Shown piece by piece: positions 50,369 through 59,109 of a stretch of 64,000 bases of DNA; position 1 is the first letter of the stretch, and every line of letters starts with the position of its first letter. The notes beneath the pieces are model-generated. The model ran no database searches and had not been told where the DNA came from. It saw nothing but the letters and a program-made list of their open reading frames with translations. The translations under genes were made by a program, and so were the position numbers. Origin of the DNA: Candidatus Zixiibacteriota bacterium (GTDB lineage: Bacteria > Zixibacteria > MSB-5A5 > SM23-73-2). The DNA lies in assembly GCA_030615745.1 (NCBI GenBank), contig JAUWYR010000007.1:5405-69404 (forward strand), written 5' to 3'.

Positions 50369-51847
50369 TTATAACTTTTTCAAAAGAAATGAAAGTCCAA
50401 AAAACAAAATCGAGATAAAAAAGGAGCCTTTTCCAAAAAAATCGCCAAATTTTGTAAAGAAAGTTTTTGTTTTTTTCAAAGATATTTCATCCACCACATT
50501 TTTTTGAACAAAAATTTTGGTTTTGCTGTAGGTTCTGCCATAAGGGTCAATAAACATCGATACCCCGGTGTTTGCGCACCTTGCTATCGAAATTCTGTTC
50601 TCGATCGCTCTGAAAACAGCTATCTGAGCATGCTGGAAAGGTCCCGGTGATTTTCCGAACCAGGCATCATTGGTTATATTCACTAAAAAATCTGCACCTT
50701 TTCTAACAAAATTTCTCACTAAATCAGGGAAGACCGACTCAAAGCAGATAAGGCAGGCAAATTTTCCTTCAGGGTGGTTAAACATAACATACTCAGCTCC
50801 AGAAGAGAAATCTGCCTGACCCAGGCGAATCTCTCTCATAATATGAAGTCTATCTCTTAAAGGCATCCTTTCGCTGAAAGGAACTAAATGAAGCTTTGAG
50901 TAGATTTGAGGAAAATCACCATTGGGCTTAAAAAAGAAAGCTGAATTAAAGAAAATATATTCGCCCTCACCAACTGTTCTGTAATGATTAGCTCCGGTGA
51001 ATATTGGCGTTTTCAAACTACAAGCCAAAAAATAGACTAAATTAAAGTATTTGGGGTCATATGCTAAATAGGTTGGAGCAGCTGTTTCTGGCCATACAAT
51101 AAGGTCAACATTTTCTTTAGCCACCTTTTTGCTCATCTCAGTATATATCTGGAAATTATAATCTAAAAATCTTGAGTCCCATTTCATCTCCGGGTCGATA
51201 TTTCCCTGAAGCAATGCTATCCTGAATTCCCCTTTTTCAATCTTTTCGGGGATAACTTTGGTTCCGTAAAAATATGGGATTATTATAAACAAAAAGAAAA
51301 GAACAAAAGCTAAAGAGAGCTTCTTTTTGTAAGCGAAGTTTTTTACTCCAAAATATGCTAAAACGTTCAAACAGGCTACCCAGAAGGAGACACCATAAGA
51401 CCCGGTAAAAGATGCATACTGAATTAACTTCAGATAATAGCTCTGGGTATAGGCTAAATTAAGCCAGGGAAACCCTATCTCCAGAAGAGACCTTCCAAAT
51501 TCCATACCCACCCACAAAAAAGGAAAAAAAAGGAAAGTTTTTTGTTTGGCTATCTTTTGAATCTGAGAATAGACTAAAAATAACACTGCGGTGTAAAATG
51601 ACAATGCCAATATAGCCCCTACTGCTCCTGGGAGGGTGGCATAACCGATCCAGTATAAAAGAATGGAGTTTGATATTAGTCCGAAAATATAGCCTAATTT
51701 AAAAGCATCGAAGTTTTTCTTACCCTCCAGAGCATAGATCAAAAAGACCCCAAAAAAGTAAGCTAAAAAGCCAAAGGGCAGGGGTGGAAAGGTGAGGGAG
51801 AAAAGAATTGCGGAGATTATGGTTAAAGTGTAGGGTTTTCTTTCCAT
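50369..51847 (-). CDS. lnt: Apolipoprotein N-acyltransferase
   Basis: Lnt adds the third acyl chain to lipoproteins in the inner membrane of diderms. The 492-residue protein has about six N-terminal membrane segments, a periplasmic nitrilase domain and a final hydrophobic segment. The catalytic triad is visible as Glu in WPETAAPTYL, Lys in YSKLHLVPFSER and Cys in ACLICFESVFPDLVR. It starts the group that runs into the propeller gene, 9 bases away. Confidence 0.95.
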   Translation of the reverse strand: MERKPYTLTIISAILFSLTFPPLPFGFLAYFFGVFLIYALEGKKNFDAFKLGYIFGLISNSILLYWIGYATLPGAVGAILALSFYTAVLFLVYSQIQKIAKQKTFLFFPFLWVGMEFGRSLLEIGFPWLNLAYTQSYYLKLIQYASFTGSYGVSFWVACLNVLAYFGVKNFAYKKKLSLAFVLFFLFIIIPYFYGTKVIPEKIEKGEFRIALLQGNIDPEMKWDSRFLDYNFQIYTEMSKKVAKENVDLIVWPETAAPTYLAYDPKYFNLVYFLACSLKTPIFTGANHYRTVGEGEYIFFNSAFFFKPNGDFPQIYSKLHLVPFSERMPLRDRLHIMREIRLGQADFSSGAEYVMFNHPEGKFACLICFESVFPDLVRNFVRKGADFLVNITNDAWFGKSPGPFQHAQIAVFRAIENRISIARCANTGVSMFIDPYGRTYSKTKIFVQKNVVDEISLKKTKTFFTKFGDFFGKGSFFISILFFGLSFLLKKL

Positions 51848-52078
51848 TCAAAATCAAGGTAAACTTAAAGGTTTATCGTCAAGATGTCGTCAAGACTCTT
51901 CGAGCTTCGCACGCTCCAATGTTTTTTGGAGTGTAAAGCCCCGCCTGCGGCGAGATCTACGACTTCAGCTTTACCAAAAAGATTCATCTTAATAAACCTA
52001 AAGGTTTATACTCCAAATTTTATACGAGTTTTTTTCACTCCACAATTTACAGGATACCAACAAAACTTCTTTTAGAAT
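51848..52078. other. Repeat-filled gap upstream of lnt
   Basis: This 231-base gap is filled by palindromic repeats, including the element at 51926-52015. A CGTCAAGATGTCGTCAAGACTC stretch (in part) lies at 51878-51897 and a CGCACGCTCCAA end at 51908-51919. No gene is visible. Confidence 0.6.
51926..52015. repeat. Three-way-junction palindrome with TTGGAGT ends
   Basis: The closing stem TTGGAGT/ACTCCAA (51926-51932, 52009-52015) encloses two hairpins. One is GTAAAGC/GCTTTAC (51933-51939, 51968-51974) with a CGCC-TGC-GGCG mini-hairpin in its loop. The other is ATAAACCT-AA-AGGTTTAT (51992-52009). It is related to 41360-41425 in sequence and layout. Confidence 0.82.
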
Positions 52079-53599
52079 TCAGGTCCTCAGTGATTCTCCT
52101 TCCATCTGTTCAGGCTTTTTTATCTTAAGATACTCCAGAATCGTAGGTGCGACATCAGCTAATATTCCACCATCTTTAAGTCTTCCTTTGAAATCATCAT
52201 CCACTAATATGAAAGGGACAGGATTGGTTGTGTGAGCAGTGAAGACCTCACCTGTTTCTGGGTCTGTCATCTTCTCTGCATTTCCATGGTCTGAACAAAC
52301 CATACACACTCCTCCAACATCCTTCACCGCGGAGACCACCTTTCCCACACATTCATCAACTGTTTCAATCGCTTTGATTGCTGATTCCAAGACCCCGGTA
52401 TGACCAACCATATCCGGATTAGCATAATTTAAAATTATAACACCATACTTTTTTGATTTTATCTCCGACCTCACCCTATCGGTGACTTCATAGGCGCTCA
52501 TCTCTGGCTTTAAATCATAAGTGGGCACCTTAGGTGATGGAATCAATATTCTATCCTCTAAGGGAAATGGTTTTTCTTCTCCTCCATTGAAGAAAAAGGT
52601 GACATGAGCATATTTCTCTGTCTCTGCTATTCTCAGTTGCGGTATTTTATTTTCGGATAAGACCTCACCCAAGATCTTCTTTAATTTTATTGGCGCAAAG
52701 GCTACATCCGTGTTCAGATTTTTTTCGTAAAGGGTCATTGAGACTAAGTTTATGGTGAAATTTTCTTTTTTAAACTCGGAGAAGTTTTTGTCTGTAAAAG
52801 CTCTGGAAAGCTGGCGAGCTCTATCTGCCCTGAAATTGAAAAATATCCCAACATCACCCGGGTTTACCATCCCATCTTCAGACTTTTCATCGCTTCGGAC
52901 AACAATGGGTTTAACGAATTCATCAGTTACCTTATTTTGGTAGGATTTTTTTAACGCAGCTAAAGGATCCGAGGTTTTTTCTCCTTCCCCACAGACTATC
53001 GCTCGATAAGCTTTTTCAATCCTCTCCCACCTTTTATCCCTATCCATGGCATAGTATCTTCCCTCTATCGTTGATAGCCTTCCCACACCATATTCTTTAA
53101 ATTTATCCAAAAGCTCTTTTATAAAACCTTCGCCTCCAGTTGGTGAGGTATCCCTCCCATCTAAGAAAGCATGAACCCAAACCTTTTCCAATCCATTTTC
53201 CTTAGCTAACTTTAACAATGCATAAAGATGAACAGGTGAGCTGTGAACACATCCATCTGAGACCAGGCCCATAAGATGCAAATTAGAGTTTTTTGCTTTA
53301 GCCATCTCTATTGCTTTTAAAAGCGTTTTGTTTCTAAAAAAAGAGCCGTCCTTAATAGCTTTATAAATTCTTGTGATCTCCTGATAAACAATCCTTCCCG
53401 CACCCAAATTCAGATGACCAACCTCTGAGTTTCCCATCTGCCCCACGGGCAATCCAACATCCAAGCCAGAAGCACCTAAAAGGGTGTGGGGATAATCTTT
53501 AAAAAGCTTATTTAGATTAGGTTTTTTAGCCAAATACACAGCATTGCTCTTTTTTTCATCTGAGATCCCGAAACCATCCATTATTAAAAGTAAAATCAT
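52079..53599 (-). CDS. gpmI: 2,3-bisphosphoglycerate-independent phosphoglycerate mutase
   Basis: GpmI interconverts 3- and 2-phosphoglycerate with two manganese ions. The 506-residue length is normal. It begins with ILLLIMDGFGIS (metal-binding Asp8). The phosphorylated serine is Ser58 in MGNSEVGHLNLGAGR. Further motifs are HAFLDGRDTSPTGG, NFRADRARQLSRAF, NYANPDMVGHTG and CSDHGNAEKM with metal ligands. It ends a run of same-strand genes with purM 8 bases upstream. Confidence 0.96.
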   Translation of the reverse strand: MILLLIMDGFGISDEKKSNAVYLAKKPNLNKLFKDYPHTLLGASGLDVGLPVGQMGNSEVGHLNLGAGRIVYQEITRIYKAIKDGSFFRNKTLLKAIEMAKAKNSNLHLMGLVSDGCVHSSPVHLYALLKLAKENGLEKVWVHAFLDGRDTSPTGGEGFIKELLDKFKEYGVGRLSTIEGRYYAMDRDKRWERIEKAYRAIVCGEGEKTSDPLAALKKSYQNKVTDEFVKPIVVRSDEKSEDGMVNPGDVGIFFNFRADRARQLSRAFTDKNFSEFKKENFTINLVSMTLYEKNLNTDVAFAPIKLKKILGEVLSENKIPQLRIAETEKYAHVTFFFNGGEEKPFPLEDRILIPSPKVPTYDLKPEMSAYEVTDRVRSEIKSKKYGVIILNYANPDMVGHTGVLESAIKAIETVDECVGKVVSAVKDVGGVCMVCSDHGNAEKMTDPETGEVFTAHTTNPVPFILVDDDFKGRLKDGGILADVAPTILEYLKIKKPEQMEGESLRT

Positions 53600-53607
53600 C
53601 TTTCTCC

Positions 53608-54642
53608 TTAACAGATAAGCTTTACCTCTTTTTTTCCAGAGATGACCTCGCCAATATGATAAACTTTCTCTTTTACTTTTTCTAAATTTCTTTTCACTTT
53701 CTCTTTCTCTTCTCTCGATACTAAAAGCACCAATCCAATCCCCATATTGAAAACCTTATACATCTCCTCTCGGTTAATATTTCCTGTTTTTTGAATAAAT
53801 GAAAAAACAGAGTGCTTTGGCCAGGCTCTGGTATCGATTACAGCTTTTAACCCATCCGGTAAGATCCGAGAAAGATTGCCACCTATGCCTCCTCCAGTTA
53901 TATGAGCCATCCCTTTGATCTCATATCTTTTTATTATATCAAAGATCGAAGGAGCATAACATCTATGTATTTTCAAAAGTTCTTTTCCTATAGTTGTCTT
54001 GAGTTCTTTAACATAATCTCCTACTTTATATCTTCCTATATCAAAGATAACCTTGCGTGCCAATGAATATCCGTTAGTATGAAGTCCATTCGATTTCAAA
54101 CCCAATATCTGGTCTTTTGGCGAAATAGAGGAGCCATCGATTATTTTTCTCTTTTCTACCACACCAACTATAAAACCCACCAGATCATATTCCCCCTTAT
54201 TATAAAATCCAGGCAACTCAGCCATCTCGCCACCTATAAGTGAGCAACCCACCTTTTTACATCCCTGGGATAAGCCAAAGATGATATCTTTTACCACTTT
54301 TGGGTTTAATTTGCCTGCTCCAATATAATCCAAAAAAAACAAAGGCTTTGCTCCGTGAACCAAAATATCATTAACACAGTGATTCACTAAATCCTGACCA
54401 ACTGTGTTATGTTTATTCATCATAAAAGCGACCTTGAGCTTGGTTCCAACAGAGTCTGTGCTCGATATTAAAACAGGCTCTTTATGTCTTTTCTTAAAGG
54501 CATAAAATCCACCGAATTTTCCTAATTCAGATAAAACCTCAGGAGTGAAAGTAGATTTAGCTAAGGATTTGATCTTCTGTTTTGCAAGATCCGCTTTATT
54601 TATGTCAACACCAGAGTCTCTGTAGGTAATCTTCTGAGTCAT
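53608..54642 (-). CDS. purM: Phosphoribosylformylglycinamidine cyclo-ligase
   Basis: PurM forms the imidazole ring of AIR in purine synthesis. The 344-residue protein has TYRDSGVDINKADLAKQKI, LISSTDSVGTKLKVAF, GQDLVNHCVNDILVHGAKPLFFLDY (in pieces), GCSLIGGEMAELPGFY and AHITGGGIGGNLSRILP. No other purine gene is in the window. It lies between gpmI and an HD-domain gene. Confidence 0.96.
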   Translation of the reverse strand: MTQKITYRDSGVDINKADLAKQKIKSLAKSTFTPEVLSELGKFGGFYAFKKRHKEPVLISSTDSVGTKLKVAFMMNKHNTVGQDLVNHCVNDILVHGAKPLFFLDYIGAGKLNPKVVKDIIFGLSQGCKKVGCSLIGGEMAELPGFYNKGEYDLVGFIVGVVEKRKIIDGSSISPKDQILGLKSNGLHTNGYSLARKVIFDIGRYKVGDYVKELKTTIGKELLKIHRCYAPSIFDIIKRYEIKGMAHITGGGIGGNLSRILPDGLKAVIDTRAWPKHSVFSFIQKTGNINREEMYKVFNMGIGLVLLVSREEKEKVKRNLEKVKEKVYHIGEVISGKKEVKLIC

Positions 54643-54670
54643 TCCATCGAGTAATTAGGTAAAATATGTT

Positions 54671-55342
54671 TTACAAAAGTCTCTGTCCATTGATCTCAAG
54701 CTCGAATTTCATCTTTAAAAATTCAGCTGCCCTGCGGCAGACCACCATCCTCGATAAAAATATCTCGAAATACTCCATCACCTGAGAGACAGAGGTATCG
54801 ATTTTAATCTCTAAAGATATAGTTTTTTTCTCAGGGTCCACTCGGAGAAAAGAGGATTTAGCAGCATAGTTCACCCGGTCGTGAATGTCCAGCCTTATCA
54901 TCTCTAAATTTCTCACCCGGGAGAAATGGACGTCTGATTTATCAGCTAAAATAACTGCAGCACAAATATCTGAGATAGGCTGACCATTCTTCTCATCATG
55001 ATTGCCGATAGCTGCTACCACCTCCATAACGTCGTCTATGGGCATCCTCATATCCAGCAAAATATTATATGCTATAATTGCACCGGTCTGTGCATGATAA
55101 TCTCTGTTGATCACATTACCTATGTCGTGAAGATAGGCGGATATAGCAGCTAAATTGGCTTCCCTTTCAGATTTTTTCAACCTCTGCATTATATTGTAAG
55201 CTATATTCGCAGAAAGAGTGGCGTGACGCTCTCCATGTTCGGTATATCCGATAACCCCTAAATACTCGTCCGTTTTGGCAATCAAAGATTTAACCTGAGG
55301 ATTTTTCTTGAGTTCCTCTATGGTAACTATCTTATTTAGCAC
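54671..55342 (-). CDS. HD-domain phosphohydrolase
   Basis: This protein carries an HD metal-dependent phosphohydrolase domain. It has HGERHATLSANIAYNIM (H36/H40), the HD pair in AYLHDIGNVINR (H72, D73), DYHAQTGAIIAYNIL (H83), IGNHDEKNG and ILADKSDVHFSRVR. The open frame runs to a TTG at 55360; the GTG at 55342, with GGAGGAGG at normal distance, is preferred (223 residues). A nucleotide or signalling-nucleotide substrate is possible but not indicated. Confidence 0.85.
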   Translation of the reverse strand: MLNKIVTIEELKKNPQVKSLIAKTDEYLGVIGYTEHGERHATLSANIAYNIMQRLKKSEREANLAAISAYLHDIGNVINRDYHAQTGAIIAYNILLDMRMPIDDVMEVVAAIGNHDEKNGQPISDICAAVILADKSDVHFSRVRNLEMIRLDIHDRVNYAAKSSFLRVDPEKKTISLEIKIDTSVSQVMEYFEIFLSRMVVCRRAAEFLKMKFELEINGQRLL

Positions 55343-55368
55343 CGCCCTATCCTCCTCCAAAATTTTTT

Positions 55369-55384
55369 ATCCGAAGGATTCATA
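55369..55384. repeat. ATCCGAAGGATTCATA repeat copy
   Basis: A 16-base match to 63668-63683, and the reverse complement of ATGAATCCTTCGGAT in the murG copy. It lies between priA and the HD-domain gene. Confidence 0.65.
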
Positions 55385-55397
55385 GAATAAGTCAAAT

Positions 55398-57893
55398 TTA
55401 TACGATTTCCAGAGGGTCAACATTAACAGATATACGGATAGATTTTTTCCTTTTAAAGCTTCTGTCCTCAAAAGCAGACCTGAGCAATTTCAGAATCTTT
55501 TTTAAGGACTTTGCCTTGACCAGAATCTGGTATCGGCTTTTACCTTTTAATCTGAACTTGAAAGCTAAAGCAGGTCCTAAAATCCTTTTTTCTGAGATTT
55601 TTTCAGATATAAATCTTTTTTTAAGTATTTTTCCAAATGACTGGGAAACCTTTTTTACCTCAAGATGATTTTCACCTGAAAATTTAATCAATATTAGGTG
55701 GGTAAATGGAGGATAGTCGAGCTCCTCTCTGAGTTTGATCTCATTTGCAAAGAATTTTGAAAAGTTTTTCTCACTCACTGACTTTATTGCCCAATCAGAG
55801 GGATAATAAGTCTGGATAATTACCTCTCCATTCCTTTTTGCTTTTTCTATCATCTGGAAAAGGAGCTGAAAGGTCTTTTCCCTTGCTCTAAAATCGGGAA
55901 AATCAAGTCCGAAATCAGCTGAGATAACCCCTACCAAACTAATATCTGGAAGCTCAAGTGATTTTATTATCATCTGGGTGCCCAGAAGAAGGTCAAATTT
56001 TTTTGCGTATGCATCAAGAGATTCGCCAAAATCTGATAAAGTTTTAAGATGTGAACTCTTGATGGTATCACTATCTATTCTTCCAAGCAGAATCTGAGGG
56101 TGATATTTTTTTATCTCCTCCTCAATTCTTTCAATTCCAACTCCCTTGTAGCTCAACTTAAAACTTTTGCAAGCTGGGCAAAGATTTTGTGGGCTTCCAA
56201 TATATCCACAATAATGACATCTGAAAGACCTATCTGCAAGATGAAATGTTAAACTTATATCGCAATTGGGACATCTGAAAACATACCCGCAATCCTGACA
56301 TTTCACCACTTTTGAAAAACCCCTCCTGTTCAAAAAAAGGATAACCTTCTGGTTTTTTTTAATATTTTCCTCAAGAAGTTGGCTTAATTTTTTTGAAAAA
56401 TATCCGAAATTTCCTCCTTCCCTCTCTTTTCGCATATCCACTATTTTAACCTGGGGAAAAGACCTCATATAATCTTCTGTTTGTAATTGTAAAAGAGTGT
56501 ATTTTTTCTTTTGAGCATTGAAAAAAGATTCGACGCTTGGGATAGCTGAGCCTAAGATAGCAACACAATTGTTGATTTTTGCCCGCATCACAGCAACATC
56601 TCTTGCGTTATACCTTGGATTTTGGTCCTCCTGTTTAAAAGAGGGGTCGTGCTCATCGTCTACAACAATCAAACCTAAATTGGTGAGTGGAGCAAAAACA
56701 GCAGACCTTGGACCCACCACCACCCTCACCTCCCCATTTTTTATCCTTTCCCACTCAGTAAATCTTTCGCTTAAGGAAAGTTTTGAGTGGAGACAACCTA
56801 TATTTTTACCCAAATAGGATTTGAAAAAAAGTATGGTCTTTGGTGTTAGAGTTATCTCAGGAACTAAGACTAAAGCAGATTTACCTTTTTTTAAAACCTC
56901 TTTTACTATCTTAAGATAAATCTTTGTTTTTTCAGATGTTCTGTCTCCGAATAGAAGAAAAACCTTATGGATATTCTGGTCTATCGCATCTTTGATCTTC
57001 TCACAAACTTCTTTCTGAGAAGAATCTAAATCAAAATCTGTGGCAAAATCAAAGAGTTCTGGTCTTTTTGCGAATGCATCAAGAGATTTGTTTTCCTCCT
57101 TTAAGATAGCCTCCACAAGATTTTTTTCCTCTAATTTTTTTAAAATTCGATTGGTTGAATTAGAAGTCGTCTTTAATTCTTTTTGTGAAATTTCACCCCC
57201 CTTTAGCAATATCTTAAGGCAGGATGCTTGTTTAGGAGCCTTTTTTTCAAGAACAGAGATTTTCTCTTCAAAATATTTAACTACATCTTCTAATCCATCC
57301 GGTTTTTTTAAAACGTAAAATATCTCTTTTTTTATCCTTGCTTTAAACTTAGGAATCTTATCTCTTGATGCATACGCATAAAATAGGTGGATGAGTTTTT
57401 TTTCTTGCAAACTTTTTAAAGTATGATAGATTTTTTGTTCTTTTAATTTCTTTTTTAAGGAGGATACCGTCATCTGGTTTTTCTCTTCCAATAACTCTAA
57501 AATCTTTTTCTCTTTTAAAGAGACCTTTTCTGGTTTGATTTTATCTTTAGATGAGTTCAATTTAACCCACGATTTAGTCTGGGCAGAAAGTTGAGAAGGT
57601 AAAGTTGCTTTCAAGCACTCTCTTAGAGAGCAAAAATAATATTCAGAGACCCACTCACAAAGAGAAAGGATCTCTTTTGAAAAAACAGGCTCAAACTCTA
57701 AAATAGAAACTATTGATTTTAACTTTTGAACATCGCTTTTAGAAGATATACCGACAACAAAGCCTGAAAGTGTTCTTTTCTCCAGAGGGACCAAAACCCT
57801 CTGCCCCACCTTTATATCTTTTTCAAAAGATTCTGGGACAAGATAAGTTAAAGTCTTATCTAATCCCTTTGGAAAAACGATCTGCGCATACAT
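55398..57893 (-). CDS. priA: Primosomal protein PriA with degenerate helicase motifs
   Basis: PriA restarts stalled replication forks. The TTG at 57914 opens the frame, but the ATG at 57893 gives the normal N-terminus MYAQIVFPKG (831 residues). The N-terminal DNA-binding domain and all eight zinc cysteines (CQDC, CPNC, CHYC, CPAC, about 528-575) are present, as is DDEH (about 412). The Walker A loop is GDRTSEKT (316-323) where GxxGxGKT is expected. Motif V is GTQMIIKSLELP and motif VI is QMIEKAKR (680-687) in place of QVAGRAGR. ATPase activity is therefore doubtful. Three copies of the TCTCTTGAT repeat are read within it. Confidence 0.93.
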   Translation of the reverse strand: MYAQIVFPKGLDKTLTYLVPESFEKDIKVGQRVLVPLEKRTLSGFVVGISSKSDVQKLKSIVSILEFEPVFSKEILSLCEWVSEYYFCSLRECLKATLPSQLSAQTKSWVKLNSSKDKIKPEKVSLKEKKILELLEEKNQMTVSSLKKKLKEQKIYHTLKSLQEKKLIHLFYAYASRDKIPKFKARIKKEIFYVLKKPDGLEDVVKYFEEKISVLEKKAPKQASCLKILLKGGEISQKELKTTSNSTNRILKKLEEKNLVEAILKEENKSLDAFAKRPELFDFATDFDLDSSQKEVCEKIKDAIDQNIHKVFLLFGDRTSEKTKIYLKIVKEVLKKGKSALVLVPEITLTPKTILFFKSYLGKNIGCLHSKLSLSERFTEWERIKNGEVRVVVGPRSAVFAPLTNLGLIVVDDEHDPSFKQEDQNPRYNARDVAVMRAKINNCVAILGSAIPSVESFFNAQKKKYTLLQLQTEDYMRSFPQVKIVDMRKEREGGNFGYFSKKLSQLLEENIKKNQKVILFLNRRGFSKVVKCQDCGYVFRCPNCDISLTFHLADRSFRCHYCGYIGSPQNLCPACKSFKLSYKGVGIERIEEEIKKYHPQILLGRIDSDTIKSSHLKTLSDFGESLDAYAKKFDLLLGTQMIIKSLELPDISLVGVISADFGLDFPDFRAREKTFQLLFQMIEKAKRNGEVIIQTYYPSDWAIKSVSEKNFSKFFANEIKLREELDYPPFTHLILIKFSGENHLEVKKVSQSFGKILKKRFISEKISEKRILGPALAFKFRLKGKSRYQILVKAKSLKKILKLLRSAFEDRSFKRKKSIRISVNVDPLEIV
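56001..56023. repeat. GCATCAAGAGAT repeat in priA (copy 1)
   Basis: TTTTGCGTATGCATCAAGAG continues to ATT; in the priA frame it encodes ESLDAYAK (about residues 624-631), just before the GTQMI motif. Confidence 0.8.
57065..57089. repeat. GCATCAAGAGAT repeat in priA (copy 2)
   Basis: Same orientation and reading frame as copy 1, encoding KSLDAFAK (about residues 269-277). It lies in the linker before the helicase core. Confidence 0.8.
57359..57382. repeat. TCTCTTGATGCATACGCA repeat in priA (copy 3)
   Basis: This copy is inverted relative to the other two, so the opposite strand is translated, giving YAYASRDK (about residues 171-179). Eighteen bases match copy 1 exactly. Confidence 0.8.
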
Positions 57894-57920
57894 ATTCGTA
57901 TGAATGCTACCCAAAGAAAT

Positions 57921-57950
57921 AAAAAGGCAGCTTAAAGCTTTGCTGCCTTT
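57921..57950 (-). terminator. Rho-independent terminator of the TPR lipoprotein gene
   Basis: On the minus strand AAAGGCAGC and GCTGCCTTT form a 9-bp stem (57942-57950 with 57923-57931), continuing into TTTTTATTTC. It lies between the lipoprotein stop and the priA start. Confidence 0.75.
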
Positions 57951-57975
57951 CAGTTTTTAAATTTAATCAAAATAA

Positions 57976-59109
57976 CTACAGTTGTTCAGCTTTCTTTGCC
58001 GCCTCCTCAGCTTCTTTCTTCATCCCTTTCTTAGTGTAAGCTATTGCCAGGGACTCCCAGGCATCTTTGTTGTTGGGGTCGAGCTCAATTAATTTCTCCA
58101 GGACTTTTATAGCTTCATCTGTCTTATCCTGGCTCATAAGGGAATAGGAGAGAAATTGCATCGCCTCCTGATCCTTGGGGTCAAGCTCTAAGGTCTTTTT
58201 GAAATCTGCCTCAGCTTTGGAGAATAAATCTTTTTGTTCTTCTATTAAGGTCTTTGAGGTATCTATAAGTGCTTGATTTTTTGGGTCTTTCTCCAATGCC
58301 TCTCTTATCTCGACTAAAGGTTTATAAAGTGTCTGAGCATGATTCCAAAACAAGCCCCCACGGTTAAAGTAAGCATCTTTATACTCCGGGTCAATCTCTA
58401 TAATCTGGGAATAAATAAAAAGAGCGCTATCTGGCTGATTTTTCTGTTCATATATCATAGCTATATTGACTAAGACATTAACATTCTGGGGGTCTTTCTC
58501 TTTCACTTTTAGATATATTTTTAAAGCTTCGGAATACTCTCCACAGTTAAAAGAGACCTGGGCATAGGTATTTAAAACTTGAAAATCTTCTGGTTTTGAT
58601 TGGTAGGCATTTTTTAAATATCTCATCCCTTTTTGGCAATCCCCTAATTTCACAGCCTGAACCCCACCATTAAGCCAGGCTTCATATCTTGTGGAATCGA
58701 TCAGTATCGCAGTTTCAAATCTCTCCAAAGCCTTTTTAAGACTATCCTTGGTGGCAAAATTTACCCCTGAATTGAATACCATTACCCATTCTGCTTTGAT
58801 GACACCATCTATTTTAGAATTCCATTTAGGGCTTAAGCTTTTGCAGGCTGTAAAAGCTGAAACCATCTTTTCATAGTTTTTTTTCTCCGAGTGAATATAA
58901 CCTAAAATATAATATGCCTCTGCATTGTCTGGATTATGCTCTAATTCAAGTTCTAACTGCTCCTGCGCATTTTTGTAATCAGGTGGTGTGAGCCCTAAAT
59001 ATATCTTGGCTGAGGTGATATACTGACTTTTAACACCACACCCGGAAAGAGAAATAATTATAACCAAAAAGATGAAAAATTGAATTAATAGACTTTTGTA
59101 GATTCTCAT
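57976..59109 (-). CDS. TPR-repeat lipoprotein
   Basis: This 377-residue lipoprotein has a signal peptide ending in the lipobox LSGC (Cys24). Residue 25 is Gly, so outer membrane retention is plausible. The rest is a run of about eight tetratricopeptide repeats, for example PDNAEAYYILGYIHSEKKNY, PEDFQVLNTYAQVSFNCGEY, PQNVNVLVNIAMIYEQKNQP, PEYKDAYFNRGGLFW and PNNKDAWESLAIAYTKKGM. Such proteins usually act as protein-protein scaffolds; the partner is unknown. The ATG has a GGAGGA ribosome-binding site. A terminator follows. Confidence 0.9.
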   Translation of the reverse strand: MRIYKSLLIQFFIFLVIIISLSGCGVKSQYITSAKIYLGLTPPDYKNAQEQLELELEHNPDNAEAYYILGYIHSEKKNYEKMVSAFTACKSLSPKWNSKIDGVIKAEWVMVFNSGVNFATKDSLKKALERFETAILIDSTRYEAWLNGGVQAVKLGDCQKGMRYLKNAYQSKPEDFQVLNTYAQVSFNCGEYSEALKIYLKVKEKDPQNVNVLVNIAMIYEQKNQPDSALFIYSQIIEIDPEYKDAYFNRGGLFWNHAQTLYKPLVEIREALEKDPKNQALIDTSKTLIEEQKDLFSKAEADFKKTLELDPKDQEAMQFLSYSLMSQDKTDEAIKVLEKLIELDPNNKDAWESLAIAYTKKGMKKEAEEAAKKAEQL

